This document shows positions 9,330 to 17,230 of a stretch of DNA of 64,000 nt, one piece after another; within the stretch, counting starts at the first letter, position 1; every line of letters begins with the position of its first letter. The position numbers and the translations under genes were made by a program. The notes below the pieces were generated by a model, which was given only the letters and a program-made list of their open reading frames with translations, did no database searches and had not been told where the DNA came from. This DNA comes from Asticcacaulis sp. AC466 (GTDB lineage: Bacteria; Pseudomonadota; Alphaproteobacteria; Caulobacterales; Caulobacteraceae): assembly GCF_000495815.1 (NCBI RefSeq), contig NZ_AWGE01000005.1, positions 310,001 to 374,000 on the forward strand. The letters are read 5' to 3'.

Positions 9330-10469
9330 ATGTCACTTGCTTTGCTAACCTTGCTCTATGAATGGCGGCGCTACGTCACCGCCATTGTTGCCCTGGCTGT
9401 TTCCGGTCTGCTTGTCTTGTCGATGGTCGGCATGTTTGTCGGCATGGGAAAATCCAATACCGCGACAGTGGACCATTCGCCGGCTGAGGTCATGATCCTG
9501 TCGCCGCAATCTGAAAGCCTTTATAATAATGGGTTCAGTCAGCCCCGCCGGCTCATACCGATGGTGTATAACCACCCCCAGGTGCTCGAAGCGCAATCCT
9601 TTGATACGGGCTGGGCGTCCTGGGCCAACTTCCCCAAGGCGGGGCAACACTCGAAAAGCGAAGGCGTCCTGATTGCGATAGTGGACCTCGTCGAAGGATC
9701 CGTAACCTTGCCGACGGACTTCAGCGCCGAGGCGGTCGACGCGTTGAAGGCGCCCTATTCTGTTCTGGTAGACAAATCCGCCCTTGCCCGCCTGGGCGTC
9801 AAGAAAGGGGACGCAGCGAAGATTAACGGACGGCGTGTTCAGGTCAGCGAAATTATCGAAGGCTATCCAGCCCTGTTCAACTGCACGATATACATGTCAC
9901 GGCGCACGGCTGAACTGCTCCAGGTCTTCCGTGAAGGTAATCGTGTCGGCGCCATTATGGTCAAGATCAGGGATCCGCAACTTGCCCGACAGGTGGCGGC
10001 GGAAATCAATGCCATGGGGGGCGGACAATACCGCGCGTGGACACGTGAAACACTATCGGAGCGCAGTCAGATTGCCCTGCTCAAGGAAGGGGGCATTTCC
10101 ATAATTCTGGGCTTCAGCGTCGTTGTTTCGACCTTCATAGGCGTGGTGATTACCTGGCAAATTCTCCAGGGCGCTATTACGGCGAGTATCAAGGAATTTG
10201 CCGGCCTGCGCGCGCTGGGCGTACCGATGTCGAGTCTACGTCTTATCGTGATGGAGTTGAGCCTGTGGGTCGGCATTCTGGGGTTGGGGCTGGCGGGTGT
10301 GTTTACGGGATTGGTCTGGTGTTTGGCCGGATGGATTAATGTCCCCATGTCCTTTCCGTCCTATGTCACGCTTCCGGTCGGCGTGGGGCTGCTGCTGATC
10401 GCGGCCGTGTCCGGCTTTTTCTCCCTGGGCGTGCTTAATAAGGCGCAACCGGCGGATCTGCTCCGGTAG
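9330..10469 (+). CDS. FtsX/DevC-type ABC transporter permease without adjacent ATPase
   Basis: A 379-residue inner-membrane protein with the MacB/FtsX/DevC layout: one N-terminal transmembrane helix (YVTAIVALAVSGLLVLSMVGMFVG), a periplasmic domain of about 220 residues, then three C-terminal helices (IILGFSVVVSTFIGVVITW, LWVGILGLGLAGVFTGLVW, LPVGVGLLLIAAVSGFFSLG). The loop KEFAGLRALGVPMSSLR is the usual coupling helix to an ATPase. Start chosen at ATG 9330, where the N-terminus becomes family-like and GAAGG precedes it. The next gene is an ATPase but belongs to the methionine system (NIL domain, its own permease), so the true partner must be encoded elsewhere or is missing. Confidence 0.8.
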   Translation: MSLALLTLLYEWRRYVTAIVALAVSGLLVLSMVGMFVGMGKSNTATVDHSPAEVMILSPQSESLYNNGFSQPRRLIPMVYNHPQVLEAQSFDTGWASWANFPKAGQHSKSEGVLIAIVDLVEGSVTLPTDFSAEAVDALKAPYSVLVDKSALARLGVKKGDAAKINGRRVQVSEIIEGYPALFNCTIYMSRRTAELLQVFREGNRVGAIMVKIRDPQLARQVAAEINAMGGGQYRAWTRETLSERSQIALLKEGGISIILGFSVVVSTFIGVVITWQILQGAITASIKEFAGLRALGVPMSSLRLIVMELSLWVGILGLGLAGVFTGLVWCLAGWINVPMSFPSYVTLPVGVGLLLIAAVSGFFSLGVLNKAQPADLLR

Positions 10470-10633
10470 ACATCTCGTCCCGGCTAGGCGGCTTGTCGTG
10501 TGTGAAAAAAGTCCCAACGGAGGCTAATCCATTTTCACTAATGAAGACAAAAAGAGTGTAGATTTATAGAACAGTCTTTACCTTGCGCGCCTGCATCCGC
10601 TACAAACCGCCCTTGTCTTCTTAGGATCAGATC

Positions 10634-11632
10634 GTGTCCCTGATACAATTAAGCGATGTGGCCAAGCGGTTTGCCTTGAAGGGCCGTAGCCAGGATGCCT
10701 TGGCAGGTGTCAGCCTCGGCATTGCGCGCGGTGAAATTTTCGGCGTTATCGGCCCGTCAGGCTCTGGCAAATCGACCCTTATCCGGCTAATCAACCGTCT
10801 GGAGACGCCGACACGCGGCACCGTCGAAATCGATGGCGCAGATATTGGCAAGCTGACCCAGGCGCAACTGTCGGTATTGCGTCACAAGCTCGGAATGATC
10901 TTTCAGTCGTTTGGTCTGCTGTCTTCGAAGACCGCGCGGCAGAACGTCTTGTTCGCCCTGCAACTGGCCAAAAAGACCATCACCGCCGACGATCAGCGCC
11001 GGGTCGACGACCTGCTGGCGCGGGTCGGGCTCAGCGAACATGCCGATAAATATCCGGCCCAGTTGTCGGGCGGCCAGAAACAGCGCGTCGCCATCGCCCG
11101 CGCATTGGCCAATGCGCCCGATATCCTGCTGTGCGACGAAGCCACCAGCGCACTCGATCCCGAATCGACGCAGGGTGTGTTGACCTTACTGGCGGAATTG
11201 AATCGCGATCTGGGCCTGACGATCGTTGTTGTTACGCACGAAATGGATGTGGTGCGGCAAATCTGTGATCGTGTCGCGGTTTTGGACGCCGGCCGGATCG
11301 CCGAGGTCGGATCGGTAGCACAGGTCCTGTTCGATCCGCAAAGCGAGGCCGCCAAGGCCCTGGGGCGCCATCTATTGCCACATGCGCCGGTCGTGGCCGG
11401 TGCCACAGAGACGCGTCTGCGTCTAACCTATTTCGGCGAGGTGGTGACCGGCGATGCCCTTAGCGCGGCCACGCAGGGCGTCAATGTCCGCTTCAGCATC
11501 CTGGCGGGGCAGGTGTCCGAACTCAAGACCGGGCCCTACGGCCACCTGATCGTCGATATTTCGGGACCGGACCGCGAGCGGGTGATTGAGCGGCTTACTG
11601 CCAGTGGCGTTCGCGTGGAGGCGCTGTCATGA
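10634..11632 (+). CDS. metN: methionine ABC transporter ATP-binding protein MetN
   Basis: The 332-residue cytoplasmic ATPase that powers uptake of D/L-methionine. It has Walker A GPSGSGKST, Q-loop MIFQSFGLL, signature LSGGQKQRVAIARAL, Walker B ILLCDEATSALDP and switch His in VVTHEMD. A C-terminal extension of about 80 residues (after residue 250) fits the NIL substrate-sensing domain that marks MetN and mediates transinhibition. Start is GTG with AGGA 7 nt upstream. The stop overlaps the metI start (ATGA), and metQ follows, giving a complete importer. No SAM riboswitch is evident in the 164-bp leader. Confidence 0.95.
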   Translation: MSLIQLSDVAKRFALKGRSQDALAGVSLGIARGEIFGVIGPSGSGKSTLIRLINRLETPTRGTVEIDGADIGKLTQAQLSVLRHKLGMIFQSFGLLSSKTARQNVLFALQLAKKTITADDQRRVDDLLARVGLSEHADKYPAQLSGGQKQRVAIARALANAPDILLCDEATSALDPESTQGVLTLLAELNRDLGLTIVVVTHEMDVVRQICDRVAVLDAGRIAEVGSVAQVLFDPQSEAAKALGRHLLPHAPVVAGATETRLRLTYFGEVVTGDALSAATQGVNVRFSILAGQVSELKTGPYGHLIVDISGPDRERVIERLTASGVRVEALS

Positions 11633-12303
11633 CCGAATTGAGTCAGTTTTTCAGTCATATAGACGGCACGGAAGTCGCCCTCGCCAGTTGGCAAACCGTG
11701 GCTATGCTGGTCGGTGCGCTGATATTTAGTGTCATACTCGGGCTGCCGGTGGGTATCTGGTTGTCCGTGACGTCGCCCACCGGTCTGGCGCCGAACAAGG
11801 TCAGCTACGGGCTGCTTAGCCTGATCGTCAATGTGATGCGCTCGATCCCGTTCGTTATCCTCTTCATCCTCCTCATTCCTGTGACCCTGGCCCTGGTCGG
11901 CACCTCACTGGGTGTCAAGGGCGCGATCCCGCCGCTGGTCCTGGGGGCCGCGCCGTTTTTCGCGCGCCTCGTTGAAACCGCCCTGCGCGAGGTCGAGCAC
12001 GGCGTAGTCGAAGCGACGCAGGCCTTGGGCGCTAGCAAACGCCAGATTATCCTCCACACCCTCCTGCCGGAAGCCATGCCGGGCCTGATCGCTGCGGTGA
12101 CCATGACCGCCATCGCACTGGTCTCATATACCGCCATGGCCGGCGTTGTCGGCGCCGGCGGACTAGGCGACCTGGCCGTGCGCTACGGCTATCAACGCTT
12201 CCAGACCGATGTCATGGTGGTCACGGTTGCGCTCATTGTCTTGCTGGTGCAGGGCCTGCAAATGCTTGGCGACGCGCTGGTTTCGCGTTTTCACAAAAGA
12301 TAG
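11629..12303 (+). CDS. metI: methionine ABC transporter permease MetI
   Basis: A 224-residue inner-membrane permease with five or so hydrophobic helices and the binding-protein-dependent permease EAA loop (EVEHGVVEATQALGASKRQIILHTLLPEAMPG). Length and order between metN and metQ match the MetNIQ family. Start overlaps the metN stop by ATGA, so translation is probably coupled. The ATG of metQ lies 11 nt after its stop. Confidence 0.95.
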   Translation: MTELSQFFSHIDGTEVALASWQTVAMLVGALIFSVILGLPVGIWLSVTSPTGLAPNKVSYGLLSLIVNVMRSIPFVILFILLIPVTLALVGTSLGVKGAIPPLVLGAAPFFARLVETALREVEHGVVEATQALGASKRQIILHTLLPEAMPGLIAAVTMTAIALVSYTAMAGVVGAGGLGDLAVRYGYQRFQTDVMVVTVALIVLLVQGLQMLGDALVSRFHKR

Positions 12304-12313
12304 GAATACGGTC

Positions 12314-13108
12314 ATGATCTCTCGTCGTTTGTTCGTCCTGTCGGCGCTGGCCGTCACCGCCTGCGCCAAACCGGCCGCGAAGGCCAATGTGCTGACGGTA
12401 GCGGCGACCGCCGTGCCGCACGCCGAAATCCTGAAGGCGGTCGTGCCGGACCTCGCGGCCAAGGGCATCGATCTACAGATAAAGGTGTTCAACGACTATG
12501 TTCAGCCCAACCTACAGGTCGACCAGAAGCTGATCGACGCCAATTACTTCCAGACCTTGCCCTACCTTAACGCCTTCAACGCCGAACATGGCACACATCT
12601 CGTGCCCGTCGTCGGTGTGCATGTCGAGCCGTTCGGCGCCTATTCGCGCAAGGTGAAATCGATCGCCGATCTGAAACCCGGCGCCGTGATCGCCTTGCCC
12701 AATGATCCGACCAACACCGGTCGCGCGCTGATCCTTTTGCACAAAAACGGCCTGATCACCCTGAAGGACCCCGCCAATATCGCGGCCACGCCGAAGGATA
12801 TCGTCGGCAATCCGAAAGGCTTCGTGTTCAAGGAACTGGAGTCGCCCTCCTTGCCACGTGTCTTGGGCGAGGTTGACCTGGCGCTGATCAATACCAATTA
12901 CGCGCTGGATGCGAAGCTCGATCCGCAGAAGGACGCTTTGATTATCGAAGGGGCCGATAGTCCCTATCTCAACTATCTGGTTGCCCGGCCCGACAATAAG
13001 GACGACGTCCGCGTTAGGGCCCTGGCTGATGCGCTCACGTCGCAGAAGGTCCGCGATTTTATAGCGGCCACCTACCATGGCGCCGTCATCGCTGCCAAAC
13101 CGGTTTAA
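12314..13108 (+). CDS. metQ: methionine-binding lipoprotein MetQ (NlpA family)
   Basis: A 264-residue periplasmic binding lipoprotein. The signal peptide ends in lipobox VTAC with the modified Cys at residue 17. The body has NlpA-family features (VAATAVPHAEILKAV, DYVQPNLQVDQKLIDANYFQTLPYL, AYSRKVKSIADLKPGAVIALPNDPTNTGRAL). It captures methionine for MetNI. ATG 12314 was chosen because it begins the signal peptide; the frame is open further upstream inside metI. Last gene of the metNIQ operon. Confidence 0.94.
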   Translation: MISRRLFVLSALAVTACAKPAAKANVLTVAATAVPHAEILKAVVPDLAAKGIDLQIKVFNDYVQPNLQVDQKLIDANYFQTLPYLNAFNAEHGTHLVPVVGVHVEPFGAYSRKVKSIADLKPGAVIALPNDPTNTGRALILLHKNGLITLKDPANIAATPKDIVGNPKGFVFKELESPSLPRVLGEVDLALINTNYALDAKLDPQKDALIIEGADSPYLNYLVARPDNKDDVRVRALADALTSQKVRDFIAATYHGAVIAAKPV

Positions 13109-13219
13109 CCCAAGGCCTTACAGACTAACCTGCCTGCGGCAGTCGGACGCATAACGTGCCGACCGGTTAAGCATGTCGATTCATGCGCCTTTAAATTATT
13201 CGCGTAATAGTGTTATCCA

Positions 13220-13238
13220 ATCGATTGTCTCAATCGAT
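13220..13238. promoter_or_regulatory. perfect inverted repeat ATCGATTG-TCT-CAATCGAT
   Basis: Two 8-bp arms with a 3-nt spacer lie 79 nt upstream of the FIST gene start (13318), in the 209-bp gap after metQ. The short spacer and perfect symmetry fit a dimeric repressor/activator operator better than a terminator, and no T-run follows. The regulator is unknown. Confidence 0.45.
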
Positions 13239-13317
13239 GAATATTCGGTATTGTCGCGTAACATGTGTACCTGTGCATCATCGGGCCGCTTCTTACGTCG
13301 AGAAAGTAAGGTGCGAT

Positions 13318-14472
13318 ATGTGGACCCAAAAACTGGACCTGACGACCGACGCCAGCCACCTTCTTGTAGATAGGCAGTTAAGCCGGTCACCTGACCTGGT
13401 GCTGATATTCGGCCAGACAGACAATTTGAGTGCTCAAGCAGCGTCTCGGACTCTCAAAATGGCATATCCGAACGCCCACATCATGGGATGCAGCACGGGC
13501 ACAACCATTGTCGGTAACCAGTTGTGTGACGATGGGATGGTCGCTATGGCCGTGGGATTCGATCATACGCGTCTGCGTTCGACCAGCGTGCGCCTTGACG
13601 ACGCCGAAGACTGTAAGGCCGCAGGACGAGAGCTCGGCAAAATACTGGCTGATGGCGACCTGCGCGCTATCTTTCTCCTGAGTAACGGTTTGAATATCAA
13701 TGGCAGCGCGGTCGTTCACGGTCTAACCGAAGTCGTCGGGCCACGGGTGCGTATCAGCGGTGGTTTGGCCGGGGACGGCGCACGGTTTGCTCAAACCCTG
13801 GTGCTGGATGACGGCGTCCCCAGCGGGGGGGCGGTGACGGCCCTGGGATTTTACGGCGGCGCGCTTCGTCTTGGCTACGGTACCGCTGGTGGCTGGGACG
13901 TGTTTGGGCCGAGGCGGCAAATAACCCGATCCGAAGGCACCGTTTTATACGAACTAGACGGCAAGCCCGCCCTGGATCTCTATGAAACCTACCTTGGCGA
14001 CGAAGCCGCAGACCTGCCGGCGTCGGGCCTGTTCTACCCACTGGAAATCAGCGATCCGGCGCGTCCGGATGAAAAGCTGGTACGTACGACACTGGCTGTT
14101 GACCGCGAGGCCAGAAGCCTGACCTTCGCCGGCGATATTCCGCAAGGGTGGAACGCGCGGCTCATGCAGGGTGAGCTTAGCCATCTGGTGGCCGGTGCTG
14201 AAGACGCCGCCGCCCAGGCGCTTTGTGACCTGCAAAGCGGCGACGATAGCATTCATCCGTCGTTAAGCGTGTTGATCTCCTGCGTCGGGCGACGGCTGCT
14301 TATGGGACAACGGACCGGTGACGAGGTGCGGGCCGTAGCCCGTTTGCTCGGCAAGCAAGACAGCCAGATCGGCTTCTATTCTTACGGCGAAATCGCGCCC
14401 TATCCCAATTCCATTGTGAGCGGACTGCACAATCAAACCATGACCCTGACCTTGCTGGCGGAGGTGGCGTAA
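13318..14472 (+). CDS. FIST domain sensory protein
   Basis: A 384-residue cytoplasmic protein with an N-terminal FIST domain (about 20-200; AHIMGCSTGTTIVGNQLCDDGMVAMAVGF, then SGGLAGDGARFAQTLVLDDG) and a FIST_C domain (about 205-365; PALDLYETYLG, LFYPLEI, GFYSYGEIAPY). FIST domains are thought to bind small ligands, perhaps amino acids, as inputs to signalling proteins. Start at ATG 13318 with AAGG upstream. The stop codon overlaps the next start (TAATG), coupling it to a GGDEF/EAL protein, so it is probably the sensor for that enzyme. No transmembrane segment. Confidence 0.88.
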   Translation: MWTQKLDLTTDASHLLVDRQLSRSPDLVLIFGQTDNLSAQAASRTLKMAYPNAHIMGCSTGTTIVGNQLCDDGMVAMAVGFDHTRLRSTSVRLDDAEDCKAAGRELGKILADGDLRAIFLLSNGLNINGSAVVHGLTEVVGPRVRISGGLAGDGARFAQTLVLDDGVPSGGAVTALGFYGGALRLGYGTAGGWDVFGPRRQITRSEGTVLYELDGKPALDLYETYLGDEAADLPASGLFYPLEISDPARPDEKLVRTTLAVDREARSLTFAGDIPQGWNARLMQGELSHLVAGAEDAAAQALCDLQSGDDSIHPSLSVLISCVGRRLLMGQRTGDEVRAVARLLGKQDSQIGFYSYGEIAPYPNSIVSGLHNQTMTLTLLAEVA

Positions 14473-16373
14473 TGGACAAGCCTCTGCACAGTCTCCTTGG
14501 CCAACAACTCGCTGATGCCAGCGAGTCTGGCAGTCTAAACCTGGAACAGTTTCTTCAGTCCATAAATGATGCCTACGCCGAAACGGATCGCCAGCGCGTT
14601 CGGACAAGCCGAGCCAACCGCCTGATGGCCGAAGAAATCGAACTTCAGACAGATAGCTTGCGCGCGGCTCTGCTCAAGTCGGATGTCCACAAGATCCGGT
14701 TTGAAGCCGCCCTCGATGCCATGCCTCAGGCCTTGAGCCTGTTTGACCGGGATGGCTGCCTGGTGGTGTGCAACAAGATGTTCAGGCAACTCTATGCGCT
14801 ACCGGCCGATTTCGAACCAGAAGGCCGCCGGCTGGGGGACATTTTGGCGCGCAGCGTGCTAAGCGGTGACGCGGGCGCAATCGACGCCGCTACGCGGCTG
14901 CAATGGCAACTGGCGATAACGGCGCATATGGCTATATCAGTCACCCTTTCGGACACGATTGAGCAGACCTGGCCGTCGGGTCAGGTGGTTCGTATTTCGC
15001 GTAGCCCCGTGGATGACGGTGGATTTATTGATTTAACGGCCGATATCACCGAAAGCCATTCAGCCTCGGCCCGCATCGCGCATATGGCCCACTACGACGC
15101 CTTGACCGACTTGCCGAACCGAACCTTGTTTCATGACCGGCTGGACGCCGCCGTTGATAGATATGCGCGGAACCGCAATAGGCGATTTGCTCTGCTATGC
15201 ATGGATCTGGACCGATTCAAGGCGGTGAATGATACGCTTGGCCACCCGGTCGGTGACGCCCTGTTGATCCAGGTCGCCGGACGTCTGCGCTCGCTCCTGC
15301 GCGTTGATGATCTGGTCTCTCGACTGGGCGGTGATGAGTTCAGCTTGCTGGTGACCAATGTCAAGCGCTCAGGCGACGTCCACAGGCTCGCCGATCGCAT
15401 CATCAGCCGCTTAAGTGCGCCTTATCACATTAATGGGCACCAGGTTGTGATCGGCGTTAGCATCGGCATCGAATTTAGCGACGACGCCAGGCTTTCGTCG
15501 GACGATTACCTGCGTAATGCCGACCTGGCGCTAAGCCAGGCCAAGACGGAGGGGCGGGGCTGCGCTTGCGTCTTCAAAGATCATATGCACGAAACCCTGG
15601 ACCGGCGCCGTCAATTGGAGCTCGAATTGCGTAATGCGCTCAAGCGCAATGAATTCGTTGTCTGGTATCAGCCGCAGTTGTGCGTAAAAAAAGGGATTAT
15701 CAGCGGCTTTGAAGCCCTGGTTCGCTGGCAGTCACCCCGACGGGGTCTGGTGTCTCCGCTGGAATTCATCAGCCTGAGCGAGGAAACGGGCCTAATCGAT
15801 GAATTGGGCGCGTGGGTCCTGCGCCGCGCCTGCGCCGACGCCGCGACGATGCCGGAACATCTCTCCATCGCAGTAAACCTGTCGCCGGTGCAGTTCCGGT
15901 CCCGCGGCATTATCGACACCGTAAAATCAATCCTGAGGGAGACCGGCTTGGCGCCGCATCGCCTCGAACTGGAAATTACCGAAGGCATCATGATTGCCGA
16001 TCCCCAGGAAGCCTTGCAAATCCTACGCGCGCTGAAGGCGCTAGGGGTTAAGATTTCCCTCGACGATTTTGGTACCGGCTATTCCAGCCTGAACTACATT
16101 CGCACCTTCCCGTTTGATAAGATCAAGATCGATCAATCCTTCGTCCGCGATCTGGGGCATTCTGATGACAGCCTGGCGATCATAAGGGCTGTGTCGGGTA
16201 TCTGCACCAGTCTGGGTATATGTTCCGTCGCCGAAGGGGTTGAAACCGACGATCAATATCAGATTTTGAAGACGGAAAAATGTGACAGCCTTCAAGGCTA
16301 TCTGTTCGGGCGTCCCGCGCCGTTCGAGTCGGCGAAGACGTTTTACGACGTGGCGCTTCAAAACTACGGATAG
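14472..16373 (+). CDS. PAS-GGDEF-EAL cyclic-di-GMP turnover protein
   Basis: A 633-residue cytoplasmic protein. An N-terminal helical stretch (about 1-70) is followed by a PAS-like domain (about 75-190; DAMPQALSLFDRDGCLVVCNKMF). The GGDEF domain (about 200-365) has an intact GGDEF motif at residues 286-290 (RLGGDEF). The EAL domain (about 380-625) has intact EAL at 414-416, DDFGTGYSSL and KIDQSFV. Both catalytic signatures are present, so synthesis and hydrolysis of c-di-GMP are both possible. It overlaps the FIST gene by one base, suggesting that the FIST protein controls it in trans. Confidence 0.93.
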   Translation: MDKPLHSLLGQQLADASESGSLNLEQFLQSINDAYAETDRQRVRTSRANRLMAEEIELQTDSLRAALLKSDVHKIRFEAALDAMPQALSLFDRDGCLVVCNKMFRQLYALPADFEPEGRRLGDILARSVLSGDAGAIDAATRLQWQLAITAHMAISVTLSDTIEQTWPSGQVVRISRSPVDDGGFIDLTADITESHSASARIAHMAHYDALTDLPNRTLFHDRLDAAVDRYARNRNRRFALLCMDLDRFKAVNDTLGHPVGDALLIQVAGRLRSLLRVDDLVSRLGGDEFSLLVTNVKRSGDVHRLADRIISRLSAPYHINGHQVVIGVSIGIEFSDDARLSSDDYLRNADLALSQAKTEGRGCACVFKDHMHETLDRRRQLELELRNALKRNEFVVWYQPQLCVKKGIISGFEALVRWQSPRRGLVSPLEFISLSEETGLIDELGAWVLRRACADAATMPEHLSIAVNLSPVQFRSRGIIDTVKSILRETGLAPHRLELEITEGIMIADPQEALQILRALKALGVKISLDDFGTGYSSLNYIRTFPFDKIKIDQSFVRDLGHSDDSLAIIRAVSGICTSLGICSVAEGVETDDQYQILKTEKCDSLQGYLFGRPAPFESAKTFYDVALQNYG

Positions 16374-16470
16374 AGGCATGGCTTAACTACCGCCCACAAT
16401 CGTCGCATTCCATTACGAGTCCGTTCCATGGACGGTGTCTATCCGGCAAGTGGCCAGCACAGGATGGACG

Positions 16471-16989
16471 ATGCCCCGGATGGATATTTCATTGGCGCCG
16501 AAGACGCGAACACGTCCGACGGTGAAACAGATACGCGGCCTTGCGGCGGCCTGCCTGGCGTTTGCCGGCAGCCTGATGCTGGGTTTCAACCCGTCGCACG
16601 CCGCCGACGGACAGATCGATCTCAGCGCCTATAAGGGCAAGGTCGTCTATCTTGATTTCTGGGCCTCCTGGTGCGGCCCGTGCAAGAACTCGTTTCCGTA
16701 CATGGAAAATCTGAAGGCTGCGCATGCCGGTGACGATCTGGTCATTATTACCGTCAATCTCGACCACTCTCGTCAAAAGGCAGATGCCTTTCTCAAGTCG
16801 CTCAACAGTGATCTGAACGTAGTTTACGACCCCAAGGGGTCGCTCGCCAGCACCTATCGCATAAAGGACATGCCCACCTCGCTGCTTATTGGGCGCGATG
16901 GTCGGGTGCGCTACGTGCACAACGGCTTCTTCCCGGCCCAGACGGCCGAATACCGCGCTCAAATTGAAAGCCTGCTTCGTGAAAAATAG
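16471..16989 (+). CDS. TlpA-family periplasmic thioredoxin-like protein
   Basis: About 172 residues with an N-terminal signal/anchor helix (IRGLAAACLAFAGSLMLGF) and a thioredoxin fold. The redox motif is WASWCGPCK and the cis-proline loop is DMPTSLLIGRDG. It is expected to reduce disulfides in the periplasm. Start at ATG 16471 (AGGATGG upstream); ATG 16480 and GTG 16435 are alternatives. First gene of a five-gene run; its end overlaps the DUF4266 gene by 11 nt. The DsbD-like protein at the end of the run is its likely electron donor (inference), and the CGC tail of the DUF4266 protein a possible substrate. Confidence 0.9.
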   Translation: MPRMDISLAPKTRTRPTVKQIRGLAAACLAFAGSLMLGFNPSHAADGQIDLSAYKGKVVYLDFWASWCGPCKNSFPYMENLKAAHAGDDLVIITVNLDHSRQKADAFLKSLNSDLNVVYDPKGSLASTYRIKDMPTSLLIGRDGRVRYVHNGFFPAQTAEYRAQIESLLREK

Positions 16990-17230
16990 ATATCATTCGA
17001 CGCGCCGCGCCGTCGCCGCCGGTGCCGTATTCGCCTTGTTGTGTCTGAATGGGCTGACAGGCTGCTCATCCCTTGGTGTCAAGCCGTGGGACCGTGACCT
17101 GCTCGCCACCCGGGGCATGGCCCTGAACACGCATCCCCATATCACTGCCGCGGATGATCACATCTATTTCAGCAAGGAAGGCTCGACCGGCGGCCGCGGG
17201 TTTGAAGGGGGAGGTTGCGGATGCAATTGA
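16979..17230 (+). CDS. DUF4266 small lipoprotein with C-terminal Cys-Gly-Cys
   Basis: An 83-residue lipoprotein. GTG start overlaps the TlpA gene; the signal peptide ends in lipobox LTGC (Cys 29). The mature part is short: SLGVKPWDRDLLATRGMAL, then DDHIYFSKEGSTGGRG and a Gly-rich tail ending GGGCGCN. This matches my recollection of DUF4266 proteins, which share the ...DHIYFSKE..GG.GCGCN end. The function is not known. A CxC pair at the extreme C-terminus could be redox-active, metal-binding or modified. It overlaps the DUF3570 gene start (17221), so the two are probably coupled. Confidence 0.85.
   Translation: MKNRYHSTRRAVAAGAVFALLCLNGLTGCSSLGVKPWDRDLLATRGMALNTHPHITAADDHIYFSKEGSTGGRGFEGGGCGCN

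Noticed and set aside
10470-10633. Possible SAM riboswitch before metN
   Set aside because: I could not find a SAM-II or SAM-V-like conserved core; only unremarkable sequence is seen.
12209-12313. Longer open frame upstream of metQ
   Set aside because: It lies inside metI; the lipoprotein signal begins at 12314.
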